DNA of 19,637 nt from Candidatus Margulisiibacteriota bacterium. Its GTDB lineage: Bacteria > Margulisbacteria > WOR-1 > XYC2-FULL-46-14 > JAHJBW01. The position numbers and the translations under genes were made by a program. The notes under the pieces were generated by a model. The model was not told where the DNA came from and ran no database searches. It saw only the letters and a program-made list of their open reading frames with translations. Shown here piece after piece: positions 6,731-13,968 of this stretch. How positions within the stretch are numbered: the stretch's first letter is position 1; the number at the start of each line of letters is the position of its first letter. The stretch is taken from contig JAHJBW010000186.1 of NCBI GenBank assembly GCA_018813405.1, positions 1-19,637 of the forward strand, given 5' to 3'.

Positions 6731-7746
6731 AAACACTCTTTACCATCCCCGATAAAAAGTTGACATACGACTGCAAAAACTGCGGCTCGTTCTGCTGCAG
6801 GGGAAAAGGCTTTGGCATCAATCTGCTGGACCCCGGCGAAACGGAGCTCCTTCAAAAACAGCCAGGGCTTAAATATTTTGCAAAACCCAATTCGGACGAG
6901 CATTACATGGAGATAGAGACCTTTGCGGACAGATGCTTTTTCCTTGACCAAAAAGGCCTGTGCGGGGTGCAGGAGAACAAACCATTTGTTTGCAGGTTTT
7001 TCCCCGTTAACTGCTTTGCGCTGGTAGAAGATGTTCTTGTAGTGGACATACACACCATGTGTCCGCTCCAGATCGGCGGACAGGGTGAAATGATCGAGCT
7101 TGGCGATATTGAAGCGCAGCTTAACGGTATCGACGGCAGATTGTTCGAAAGATACAGGGTGAAGGATGAACAGCGAGCAAATAATATCAAAAAGACCATC
7201 GATCATGGAGGTCTTTTTATTGAGGCGAAAGACATATTCAAAGATGAGCGTTATCTTAAAATGCTGACAGACCTGCTTGGGCCCGTTCATAGGGACAGGG
7301 GTCTTGATGAAATGTTCGGTATACTCTCGGGGTCGCTCACATTGAAGCTTTTGCTTGATCGCCGCAATAAGGAATTTGTTCTTCCCTGCCGCTTTTTGCT
7401 GGCGCTTTATTTGCTGGCGATAGTGCTTAAAAAGCTTAACGGCGGCCAACTTGGGGTCAGGACACTCTTTGACCTTTACAATAAAAAATGGCCGCTGTTA
7501 TATTTGCTTTCTCTTTTGGACAGGGCGCCGATTTTCATTGACGGGAATATTTCTCACCGGGATATCCCCTGTATTTCAAAGCGGCCTGAAGATAAGCTTA
7601 TTTCTGCCAATATCTTTCAGCAGACGCGGGGTAATTTTAAGCGGCGCGATCTATTTCAACTGTTGAGGGATGGACGAGGAGATCTTTTAGCTTTGCAGGC
7701 GCTGGCAGGAATTTTGAAGCATCTTGCTTTTATCGAAAAACAATGA
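6727..7746 (+). CDS. YkgJ-type cysteine-cluster protein with long C-terminal extension
   Basis: The protein has 339 residues from ATG 6727, which overlaps the preceding stop by 4 nt (ATGA). The CxxCxxxCC motif (Cys16, Cys19, Cys23, Cys24) and later Cys70, Cys79, Cys89 and Cys96, including the CRFFP stretch, identify the UPF0153/YkgJ family, thought to bind zinc or an iron-sulfur cluster. Family members are often only 100-250 residues; the remaining 220 residues here are not recognised and include a hydrophobic helix (about 224-236). The tight coupling to a radical SAM enzyme suggests a partner that supplies electrons, a metal or a cluster, but this is inference. An in-frame start further upstream would lie within the radical SAM gene and is not favoured. 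The last 60 nt overlap the convergent HprK-like gene. Confidence 0.85.
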   Translation: MKTLFTIPDKKLTYDCKNCGSFCCRGKGFGINLLDPGETELLQKQPGLKYFAKPNSDEHYMEIETFADRCFFLDQKGLCGVQENKPFVCRFFPVNCFALVEDVLVVDIHTMCPLQIGGQGEMIELGDIEAQLNGIDGRLFERYRVKDEQRANNIKKTIDHGGLFIEAKDIFKDERYLKMLTDLLGPVHRDRGLDEMFGILSGSLTLKLLLDRRNKEFVLPCRFLLALYLLAIVLKKLNGGQLGVRTLFDLYNKKWPLLYLLSLLDRAPIFIDGNISHRDIPCISKRPEDKLISANIFQQTRGNFKRRDLFQLLRDGRGDLLALQALAGILKHLAFIEKQ

Positions 7747-8535
7747 ATCCAAGAAATCCTTCTTGAATATTGTGTCCCTGGCAAAGCGGAATATTTGGCA
7801 GGGGACATGCTTCGCGATGTCAAAAATAAATTCCAGGTCCTTTTGTCTTATTTTTTTGAGATCGGCCATGCGATATGGGAAATCAAGCTGTTGGACCATT
7901 CTTGCGACACGATCGTTATAATTAATGTGGGTCAGCAGGTTTTCCTTGGATTTTTCAATGAAATAAATGCCGTTTAGCCTGCAGGAGACGGGTTTTTTCT
8001 GCGATAGGTCATAGTAAAAATCAAAAAAATCGTTGGCAAGAAAATGTTCCTCCTGCCGGCGGAGCTGTACCAGATCGTCGGCGAACTTGCTAAACCCCCG
8101 TGCTTCAAGCATTCTTGAAATAGTTGATTTTCCACCTTCGGAAGGGGCCATGAAAAGCAGCGCTTTCCCGTCCCTTTCCACTGCCGAGGCGTGCAGTATC
8201 AGGGAGGAGCACATGGCAGGCCCGTTCTGGATGAGAAAATAGCTCATCAGCTTTTTGATGGCGGCCTCCATTTTTTCTGTGTCTCCTTTGAGCCAATAAA
8301 GGCGGCTGTCCCGCTGGCCGGCCCGGACGCAAAAGGCGAGATCCGGAGTGGAATATGTTATGAGCTCGGGTTCTGGCGGAACATCAACACTTACGACCTC
8401 AATGGATGGTGCGTGGGGGTCGGTTGGCGCGGCCTGGAACCTGAGCAGTGGAGGCCGAACAAACCCTTTGAAGATGAGGACAAAGGTGAGGCCGTTAAAA
8501 TTGATCGTAGTCGAGCTTGTATTTTTGTTTGACAT
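7687..8535 (-). CDS. HPr-kinase-like P-loop protein (RiPP-associated)
   Basis: The protein has 282 residues. The second half resembles the catalytic domain of HPr kinase/phosphorylase: LILHASAV (112-119), Walker A APSEGGKST (130-138) and FADDLVQL (151-158), matching the conserved second acidic motif. The N-terminal 100 residues are family-specific. It is not a true HPr kinase, because the PTS-type N-terminal domain and signature are missing. HprK-related proteins occur in lasso-peptide and other PqqD-associated clusters, where some phosphorylate a peptide serine. Here Ser residues of the precursor are possible targets. It may correspond to ScmC of SynChlorMet cassettes (unsearched). The ATG at 8535 lies about 6 nt from a predicted transcription start. 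It ends inside the convergent YkgJ-type gene, with a 60-nt overlap. Confidence 0.82.
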   Translation of the reverse strand: MSNKNTSSTTINFNGLTFVLIFKGFVRPPLLRFQAAPTDPHAPSIEVVSVDVPPEPELITYSTPDLAFCVRAGQRDSRLYWLKGDTEKMEAAIKKLMSYFLIQNGPAMCSSLILHASAVERDGKALLFMAPSEGGKSTISRMLEARGFSKFADDLVQLRRQEEHFLANDFFDFYYDLSQKKPVSCRLNGIYFIEKSKENLLTHINYNDRVARMVQQLDFPYRMADLKKIRQKDLEFIFDIAKHVPCQIFRFARDTIFKKDFLDSLFFDKSKMLQNSCQRLQS

Positions 8536-8547
8536 TTTTCTACTCTC

Positions 8548-8556
8548 AATATATCA
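8548..8556 (-). promoter_or_regulatory. Extended -10 promoter of the HprK-like gene
   Basis: Minus strand TGA followed by TATATT (8553-8548). The predicted transcription start, near 8541, is about 6 nt before the ATG at 8535. There is no good -35, and only a GAGAG-like purine stretch precedes the ATG. Confidence 0.45.
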
Positions 8557-8567
8557 TAACTTTCAAT

Positions 8568-8576
8568 TGATATAAA
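8568..8576 (+). promoter_or_regulatory. Extended -10 promoter of the PqqD/peptidase operon
   Basis: TGA followed by TATAAA (8571-8576). Transcription would begin near 8583, leaving a leader of about 20 nt that contains AAGGAG (8586-8591). This rules out the TTG at 8577 as start and supports the ATG at 8604. Confidence 0.5.
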
Positions 8577-8603
8577 TTGAGCGAGAAGGAGCGGGATAAA
8601 CAG

Positions 8604-8864
8604 ATGGAAGCGATCGCATTGAAGGACAAGGATATGGTCTATCGTGAAGAAGGGGATGAATCCCTGATATTTGATCCGGCCACAGGATCTATCAAGATCT
8701 TAAATACAACGGCTACTTTCATATGGAAGCAGTTAAAGAACAACCCTCAAAGGGCGTCGGTACTTGAGGCACTAAAAAAAGAGTTCCCTGACAGAGACGA
8801 GGATTCGCTTGGCAGGGACCTGGATGCTTTCATAGATTCCCTGCGCGAGATGGGTCTTGTATAA
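8604..8864 (+). CDS. PqqD-type peptide chaperone (RRE domain)
   Basis: The protein has 86 residues from ATG 8604. It shows the PqqD family pattern: a beta hairpin (MVYREEGDESLIFDPATGSIKILN with the break at DP), then NTTATFIWKQL and a helical stretch ending in DLDAFIDSLREMGLV. PqqD-like domains bind the leader of a RiPP precursor and present it to radical SAM enzymes. None of the three radical SAM proteins here shows an obvious fused RRE, so this is the likely common leader-binding subunit. An in-frame TTG at 8577 would add nine residues but lies before the expected transcription start. AAGGAG lies 12 nt before the ATG, a slightly long distance. The gene overlaps the peptidase by 8 nt. Confidence 0.92.
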   Translation: MEAIALKDKDMVYREEGDESLIFDPATGSIKILNTTATFIWKQLKNNPQRASVLEALKKEFPDRDEDSLGRDLDAFIDSLREMGLV

Positions 8865-9306
8865 GTTCTCTCGTTTTACAGGAAACAGCATGCACCCGAC
8901 ATTGAAACCGGGGGATGTTCTTTTCCTGCGTGATACCCCGCTTGAAGAATTGCGCAGGGGTGACGTCATAATATTTCGGGGTGATGAAAAGATCGTTTGC
9001 CACCGCTTTTTTGGATCTAAAAAAATAGGCGGGCAAACGTTTTTTTTGGAAAGAGGCGACAACGTTGCCTTTGTCCACTCCTGGCAGGCTGACCGTTACC
9101 TGTCCAAAGTGGAAGAAGCCTACCGCGGCAAAGAGAAGGTGAACCTTGCTCCCAGAAAAAACACCCGGTTTGAGATGCTGTTAATACTCTGCGAGATCGT
9201 AACCTGGCTCAAAAAAGCGGAGCGGAAACTGCTGGGAAGACATGTCCTGAAGCTGGGGATTGGCTGGAAGCTGGCCGCCTGGCGCGGCCGCATCAATCCT
9301 TCCTGA
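8857..9306 (+). CDS. S24/S26-family serine peptidase lacking an N-terminal anchor
   Basis: The protein has 149 residues from a TTG start that overlaps the PqqD stop by 8 nt. GNSMHPTLKPGD carries the signal-peptidase nucleophile motif (Ser11). IVCHRFF (His49) takes the place of the catalytic Lys, as in SipW/Sec11-type (S26B) peptidases, and ERGDN (Asp68) matches the third conserved box. Signal peptidases normally have a transmembrane segment before the Ser; here only ten residues precede it, so the enzyme is probably soluble or attached through its amphipathic C-terminus (about 100-145). It most likely trims the leader of the modified peptide, possibly together with the ABC exporter. Its 3' end overlaps the convergent permease gene by 14 nt. 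Confidence 0.87.
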   Translation: MYKFSRFTGNSMHPTLKPGDVLFLRDTPLEELRRGDVIIFRGDEKIVCHRFFGSKKIGGQTFFLERGDNVAFVHSWQADRYLSKVEEAYRGKEKVNLAPRKNTRFEMLLILCEIVTWLKKAERKLLGRHVLKLGIGWKLAAWRGRINPS

Positions 9307-10105
9307 AAAGAAGGGTGCCGTTGTGTTTTGCCTTCCACACCCCGAGCTTGAAAACAACGATGCTGAGCGGCGCGAATATCATTGAAAAAACGGCCAGGGC
9401 AAAGACATCCCCGGAAATGGATGAAAGCGAAGCCCCTTTTATGATGGTCATGCGCAGGCCGTCGAGGGAATATGTCATGGGCAGGACAAGCGAGGCGCCC
9501 TTTAGCCACGCGGGAAGCAGGCTCAGGGGGAAATAAACGCCCGACAACAATGCCTGGAGCCTTTGTAAAAGGCTTGAGACCGGCAGTTGACGTTTGAAGG
9601 CCAAAAGAAAGCTTGCCGTGATTATGCCGTAACTAAAGGAGCAAATGATGGTAAGGACCGCCACGATACAGGCGCCCGCAATTCCATGCGCGGTTATCTT
9701 CATGCCGAAAAGCGCATAGCCGGCCAGCAAAAGCAATATTATCCTGGCGATCTGGCCCAGGTAGTCCAGCAATGTCTTGATGGAGATATATTCAAGCAGG
9801 CTGGTCCGGGTGGTTAGCACCGATTCCGCGTGCCCCATGTTGTAAATGGCGTTCCTGACCGCCTGCTCGCCGGTCAGATAGAACTGGTTGAAGGCCAGCC
9901 CGATTATGATAAACGGGAAATAATCCCCGCCATACCGGGAAAGATATGGAGCGGCGGAAGCGCCGAATAGCCTGGTGACGTAGAAGAACGCGAACAGGAT
10001 AAGCAGGCCGTTGCCAAGGCTGACCAGCAGGGACATTGGACTGTTCAACCGCACGGCCAGGTTTTTGCGCAGGATGGAATATGTCTTATACCACAAGCTG
10101 GTCAC
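9293..10105 (-). CDS. ABC-2 type exporter permease
   Basis: The protein has 270 residues with six hydrophobic stretches, approximately NSPMSLLVSLGNGLLILFAF, FPFIIIGLAF, IARIILLLLAGYALF, IAGACIVAVLTIICSF, LSGVYFPLSLLP and VFALAVFSMIFAPLSIVVF. The GVYFPLSLLP segment is typical of ABC-2 permeases. The start is chosen at GTG 10105 because AAGGAG (10120-10115) lies 9 nt before it; a longer frame opens at TTG 10138 but has no ribosome site. The gene overlaps the ATPase end by 20 nt, so the two subunits are co-translated. It probably exports the mature peptide through the cytoplasmic membrane. The 3' end overlaps the peptidase gene by 14 nt. Confidence 0.9.
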   Translation of the reverse strand: MTSLWYKTYSILRKNLAVRLNSPMSLLVSLGNGLLILFAFFYVTRLFGASAAPYLSRYGGDYFPFIIIGLAFNQFYLTGEQAVRNAIYNMGHAESVLTTRTSLLEYISIKTLLDYLGQIARIILLLLAGYALFGMKITAHGIAGACIVAVLTIICSFSYGIITASFLLAFKRQLPVSSLLQRLQALLSGVYFPLSLLPAWLKGASLVLPMTYSLDGLRMTIIKGASLSSISGDVFALAVFSMIFAPLSIVVFKLGVWKAKHNGTLLFRKD

Positions 10106-10820
10106 GGCTAAAAACTCCTTTAAGGCGGCCTTTTTCAAGTACGATCATGCTGTCGCATATCATTTGCGCCGCGCTCTGGTTGTGGGTGGACAATAGAACT
10201 GTCTTCCCCTGTTGCCTGACCAGCACTTCTTTTACATAGGCCAGCAGGTCGTTGCTTATGCCGGGGTCAAGCCCGCGGGTGGGCTCATCCATTAAGATAA
10301 GTTTGGGATCATTGATGATTCCCTTGGCGATGTTGAGCCTTTGTTTCATGCCGCTGGAAAAACGGTAAACCAGTTTGTCCGCTTCATCGCCAAGTCCGAC
10401 GATGCGCAATGACTCAAGGGCTCTTTTACGGGCAAGTGAGGGTGGCAGATCTTGCAGGGCACCGAAATATAAAAGGTTATCCAGGGCGTTGAGCTGGTTG
10501 GACAGCCCAAAATCAGTACAAACATAGCCGATAATTTCCCTTACGGCCCGGTCATGCCTGACAACGTCCAGGCCGTCCACCGATACGCTGCCAGATGTTG
10601 GATACAACAGTGTGGCCAGTATCCGCAACAGGGTGGTCTTTCCAGCGCCGTTCTCACCGATCAGGCCGACAATTGAACCTTTTTCTATGCCAAAGGAGAT
10701 ATCCCACAAAACGTGCTTTGGATCGCGCAGCCTGAAAAGGCCGGCGGGGTCCTTGAGCGTCCTCTGGGGAGGGAACCTTTTGCATAATCCTATTACCTCA
10801 ATGATGTTCCTTGTTGCCAT
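10086..10820 (-). CDS. ABC transporter ATPase subunit
   Basis: The protein has 244 residues. Walker A is GENGAGKTT (55-63), the signature reads FSSGMKQR (154-161) in place of LSGGQ, Walker B is LILMDEP (174-180) with the D-loop RGLD, and the H-loop is STHNQ (His213). The FSSGMKQR form and the DEPTRGLD match the natA/drrA-like ATPases that pair with ABC-2 permeases. AAGGA (10834-10830) lies 9 nt before the ATG at 10820. The gene starts inside the nucleotidyltransferase gene (23-nt overlap) and runs into the permease, forming a three-gene minus operon. Confidence 0.95.
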   Translation of the reverse strand: MATRNIIEVIGLCKRFPPQRTLKDPAGLFRLRDPKHVLWDISFGIEKGSIVGLIGENGAGKTTLLRILATLLYPTSGSVSVDGLDVVRHDRAVREIIGYVCTDFGLSNQLNALDNLLYFGALQDLPPSLARKRALESLRIVGLGDEADKLVYRFSSGMKQRLNIAKGIINDPKLILMDEPTRGLDPGISNDLLAYVKEVLVRQQGKTVLLSTHNQSAAQMICDSMIVLEKGRLKGVFSRDQLVV

Positions 10821-11766
10821 TTATATTAATCCTTGACCGATATGTAAGATAGCCCGCAAAATCTGTTAATGAATATAGCATACTTTTGTTGTATATCTTG
10901 CCAAAGTATGGCATTTTCCTGTTAACATAGAACGCCAGCCTGTCCAACAGCGGCGGGCTTGTGCGTTCAAGAACTTTTTTGGGGAAGCTGGCGCCGAACA
11001 TGTCGCGGGCTTTCCTTAAACCGTAGTAGACCAGCCTGGGCTTGCAAAACCTTGAAATATATTCCCAGTCCAGGCTTTCTTGATACCTGTCCAGAAAATG
11101 GTCAATATCGCACAGTGTCTTGAGGCAATGATAATTATGCCGGTTAAGATGAGCCAGCAGATAAAGCAAATTATGTTCCGGACAAAGATACGAGCCGCGG
11201 CGCTTTTCCCATATTTCTTGTGTACTTATGAACTTGACATCTTCGGAAAGCAGTGACCAGTGGACCTCGAATATGTATTTGATACCGCTGCCGGGCTTTG
11301 AGGCGATGTAGTGGATATCCTCTCTCCTGGTGAGCTTTGACGCGGAGACCGAGTATCCCGCATCGGTAAAAACCTCTTTTGAACTTTCGACATCCTTTTT
11401 TTGTATGAGCAGATCGATGTCGTTAAAATTGCGCATCCCCGGGTTGAGGTATAGGTCGGTGCAGAATTGTGCGCCTTTAAGGATGATGGCCTCGATGGCC
11501 CTGTCGCTGAGACCTTTGAGCATACTCTGCAGTTCGGCCATGAAGAAATGATTGCGGAACTGAACGGAATAGTAGGCGCTTTCAAGCTCAAGGACCGCTT
11601 TGAAAGGCCTTAGTTTTGCAAATAGCAAATGGCTGATCCCCAGATCCTGGGCCGCCAGCACGACCTTTTTAAGTTGTCGGGGGTCCTGGGCCAAACCGTA
11701 CAGATGAAGGGGGGATGGGGCCGCGGCAATAGCCTTGAAAAGAGAATCACGAACAAATGTCTTCAT
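10798..11766 (-). CDS. NTP_transf_5-type nucleotidyltransferase-like protein
   Basis: The protein has 322 residues. The stretch ILKGAQFCTDLYLNPGMRNFNDIDLLI (95-121) carries the LKG and the DID pair (Asp116, Asp118) of the nucleotidyltransferase superfamily; the rest, including VHWSLL (about 168) and LLAHLNRHNYH (about 207), fits the uncharacterised PF14907 family. Genes of this family often sit next to PqqD-like proteins and ABC exporters in RiPP-type clusters, and their substrate is unknown. A modification of the peptide or a signalling role is possible. The ATG at 11766 lies about 1 nt from a predicted transcription start, so the operon's first message should be leaderless. Confidence 0.85.
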   Translation of the reverse strand: MKTFVRDSLFKAIAAAPSPLHLYGLAQDPRQLKKVVLAAQDLGISHLLFAKLRPFKAVLELESAYYSVQFRNHFFMAELQSMLKGLSDRAIEAIILKGAQFCTDLYLNPGMRNFNDIDLLIQKKDVESSKEVFTDAGYSVSASKLTRREDIHYIASKPGSGIKYIFEVHWSLLSEDVKFISTQEIWEKRRGSYLCPEHNLLYLLAHLNRHNYHCLKTLCDIDHFLDRYQESLDWEYISRFCKPRLVYYGLRKARDMFGASFPKKVLERTSPPLLDRLAFYVNRKMPYFGKIYNKSMLYSLTDFAGYLTYRSRININGNKEHH

Positions 11767-11773
11767 TAGCGGA

Positions 11774-11803
11774 ATTATAGAACACTTTGTGCTAAAATCA
11801 CAA
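11774..11803 (-). promoter_or_regulatory. Promoter of the nucleotidyltransferase-exporter operon
   Basis: Minus strand TTGTGA (11803-11798), an 18-bp spacer and a perfect TATAAT (11779-11774). Seven bases separate the -10 from the ATG at 11766, so transcription starts next to the start codon. Confidence 0.6.
11790..11798 (+). promoter_or_regulatory. Extended -10 promoter of the second histidine kinase operon
   Basis: TGC followed by TAAAAT (11793-11798); the ATG is at 11807, so a leader of about 2 nt is expected. The element is embedded in the opposing promoter: both must share 40 bp, and polymerases on the two strands would exclude each other. Confidence 0.5.
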
Positions 11804-11806
11804 CAT

Positions 11807-13660
11807 ATGAATTTCTATCAAATAGCTACGCTTTCCATTGCCTCGCTCAGCTATTTTCTGGCCGTGTTCATTCTTTTCAAAGGAAGAGAGCGAACAAGCA
11901 ACGTGCTTTTTGCCCTTTATTCCGTGGCGGTGGGCAACTGGTCCCTGGGAAAATTCCTGGCCTGGATAGCGACCGATCCCGGCCCGGCGCTGTTGAGCCT
12001 GAAGTTCTCCATAGCTTCCGCCATGCTTTTGCCGCCCCTGTTCCTGCATTTTGCCCTTTTCTTTGTTGACAGGGTTAGAACGTGGAAAATATTTCTGATA
12101 GTTTCATATCTCTTCTCGTTCACTCTGATATTCCTGACATTCTTCAGCGAATATGTCGTCAGTGGTGTTTCGGCCAAATGGGGTATGAACTATGAGATCG
12201 TTTCCGGTACGGTCTATAAGGTGTTTTTTGGCTTCTTTATTTTCCTGGTACTGCTGGCAATGGTCGAACTGTGGAAAGGATTAAAAAAACAGCCTTATTT
12301 CCGCCAGGTGCAGATAAAATATATCATTGCCGCGGCGGTGATCGGTTTTGGAGGTGGTTTTCTGGTCTTTGTTTCCACACTAAATGAAGCGCTGGCCCCC
12401 GTGGGGTATTTCTTTGTGCCAATCTATCCCCTGATCAGCGCGTATGTGATAATTAAGCATCGACTGCTGGATACCGACGTGTTCATAAGACAGAGCATAG
12501 TCTATACGATACTGACCCTTATGATAACTGCCCTCTATCTTTTGACCATAAACCTTACCAGAGAGATATTCAGTTCGCTCTTCGTGGTCATATTGTTCGT
12601 CTTGCTGTTCAATCCGCTGAGGCAGATACTGCAGAATTTCATTGATCGTGTCTTTTATCGCCAGCAGATCGACAGGGAAGCGGCGCTGATCGAATTTTCC
12701 AAAAAAGTCATAACTATCATTAACCTGACCGAACTTTTGGAGTACATCAAGACCAGTATAAGAGAAACATTCAAACTGACTGGTGTTGAGATAGTTCTGG
12801 GCAGTGAGAACAGGGAAGGGCTTGATCTTGAAATAAAAGGGGAAAAAATTGGCAGTGTGGTGATAGGCAAGAAAATGAACGGGGATGATTTTTCTCACGC
12901 CGAACTTGAGATGATACGGGTTTTTCTCGGTACGGCTTCGGCCGCGCTTTCAAACGCCCTTCTCCATGACGAGGTGCTTGACAGGGAGAGGGAGCTTTTC
13001 AAGGCCAGCCGGCTGGCTACCATTGGGACCCTGGCGGCGGGCATGGCTCATGAGATCAAAAATCCCCTGGCCGCCATGAAAGGCATGGCGCAGATCCTGC
13101 CGGAGAATATCAATGACAGGGAATTCATCGATAGATTTGTCGAACTGGTGCCCAGGCAGATAGACCGCATAAACCGAACTGTCGAAGACCTTTTGAGAGT
13201 TGGGAAAGAGCCGGAAGAAAAGATAGAAACGTTCGATCTTTCATCTGTTCTTTCGGACATCAACGCGTTTTTTGAGGCCACCTTTCTGAAAAAAGCGATC
13301 AATGTCGCGCAGAGCGTTCAAAAAGGTCTTATGATAACGGCTGACCGTGAACAAATGTACCAGGTGTTCTTTAATCTGGTGCAAAACGCGGTACAGGCCA
13401 TGCCGGAAGGCGGCCGGCTTTCGGTTGCCGCAAAAAAGGACGGCGATAGAATATCGATCACTGTCGCAGACACGGGGGTGGGCGTTGATCCTGTTTCGCT
13501 TAACAAGCTTTTTGTCCCCTTTTATACAACCAGAGAAGGGGGGACCGGGCTGGGGCTTTTTATGGTGGAGCGCATACTGAAAAGGCTGGGCGGAAGTATC
13601 AAAATAGAAAGCACTGCAGGAAGGGGCGCCACAGCCAGGGTTGACATGCCCGCGCAATGA
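11807..13660 (+). CDS. Membrane sensor histidine kinase with 7TM-type N-terminus
   Basis: The protein has 617 residues from ATG 11807; an in-frame start farther upstream would run through the shared promoter and into the divergent gene. Hydrophobic segments fill residues 5-215 and 228-265, then a poorly conserved GAF-like region follows (about 290-390). The H-box GMAHEIKNPL has His415. The N-box is NLVQNAVQAM, G1 is DTGVGVD, the F-box is FVPFYTT and G2 is GGTGLGLFM, all intact, so it should be active. The HRLLDTDVFIR motif after the membrane part matches HQLMDIEVVIK in the kinase at 1-1982; they are paralogues. No response regulator is adjacent. The stop overlaps the next start (ATGATG), coupling it to the UPF0182 genes. 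Confidence 0.93.
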   Translation: MNFYQIATLSIASLSYFLAVFILFKGRERTSNVLFALYSVAVGNWSLGKFLAWIATDPGPALLSLKFSIASAMLLPPLFLHFALFFVDRVRTWKIFLIVSYLFSFTLIFLTFFSEYVVSGVSAKWGMNYEIVSGTVYKVFFGFFIFLVLLAMVELWKGLKKQPYFRQVQIKYIIAAAVIGFGGGFLVFVSTLNEALAPVGYFFVPIYPLISAYVIIKHRLLDTDVFIRQSIVYTILTLMITALYLLTINLTREIFSSLFVVILFVLLFNPLRQILQNFIDRVFYRQQIDREAALIEFSKKVITIINLTELLEYIKTSIRETFKLTGVEIVLGSENREGLDLEIKGEKIGSVVIGKKMNGDDFSHAELEMIRVFLGTASAALSNALLHDEVLDRERELFKASRLATIGTLAAGMAHEIKNPLAAMKGMAQILPENINDREFIDRFVELVPRQIDRINRTVEDLLRVGKEPEEKIETFDLSSVLSDINAFFEATFLKKAINVAQSVQKGLMITADREQMYQVFFNLVQNAVQAMPEGGRLSVAAKKDGDRISITVADTGVGVDPVSLNKLFVPFYTTREGGTGLGLFMVERILKRLGGSIKIESTAGRGATARVDMPAQ

Positions 13661-13968
13661 TGAAAAAATGGGAAGTTATGCGTAATAAGTTTTATTGGCC
13701 GTTAATTATATCCGGGGCATTTATTTTGTGGTTCCTGCTGCAGTCGGTCATTTCTCTTTATCCCTCGCTGTTATGGTTTTCCAATCTGGGCTTTTCTTCC
13801 GTTTTCTGGATAAACCTCAAGACAAAATTTCTGGTGGCCTTTGTTTTTGGTCTGCTTTGTTTTTTGATATTGTACGGCAATTTCCTGCTGGCCCGATATT
13901 TGGGCAGGGGAAGCGGCGCGAAAAGGTCGGGCGCAAACCTCATTCACATCAGGAATTGCGTCGCATGA
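13657..13968 (+). CDS. UPF0182 family protein, N-terminal fragment (first two membrane segments)
   Basis: The 103-residue product contains two hydrophobic segments (about 12-35 and 58-79) around the conserved-looking LYPSLLWFSNLGFSSVFWIN stretch, which is the normal N-terminus of UPF0182 membrane proteins. The frame then ends at TGA 13966-13968, while the rest of the family continues in another frame from 13965. The first ATG (13657) overlaps the kinase stop as ATGATG. Either this is a frameshift (one base missing, by mutation or by error in the homopolymers around 13907-13924) or a true gene split with coupled translation. Confidence 0.75.
   Translation: MMKKWEVMRNKFYWPLIISGAFILWFLLQSVISLYPSLLWFSNLGFSSVFWINLKTKFLVAFVFGLLCFLILYGNFLLARYLGRGSGAKRSGANLIHIRNCVA

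Noticed and set aside
6619..7449. Open frame of 276 codons on the minus strand
   Set aside because: It covers the end of the radical SAM gene and the Cys-motif part of the YkgJ-type gene, both of which are well supported on the plus strand.
8577..8603. TTG start for the PqqD-type protein
   Set aside because: It lies before the predicted transcription start, and AAGGAG points to the ATG at 8604.
10106..10138. TTG start for the ABC permease, 11 codons upstream
   Set aside because: No ribosome site precedes it, while AAGGAG sits 9 nt before GTG 10105.
13695..13964. Upstream extension of the main UPF0182 frame
   Set aside because: Its first part is the out-of-frame shadow of the real N-terminal membrane segments. 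Only the last 20 or so codons before 13965 look possibly coding, which is treated under the split-gene finding.
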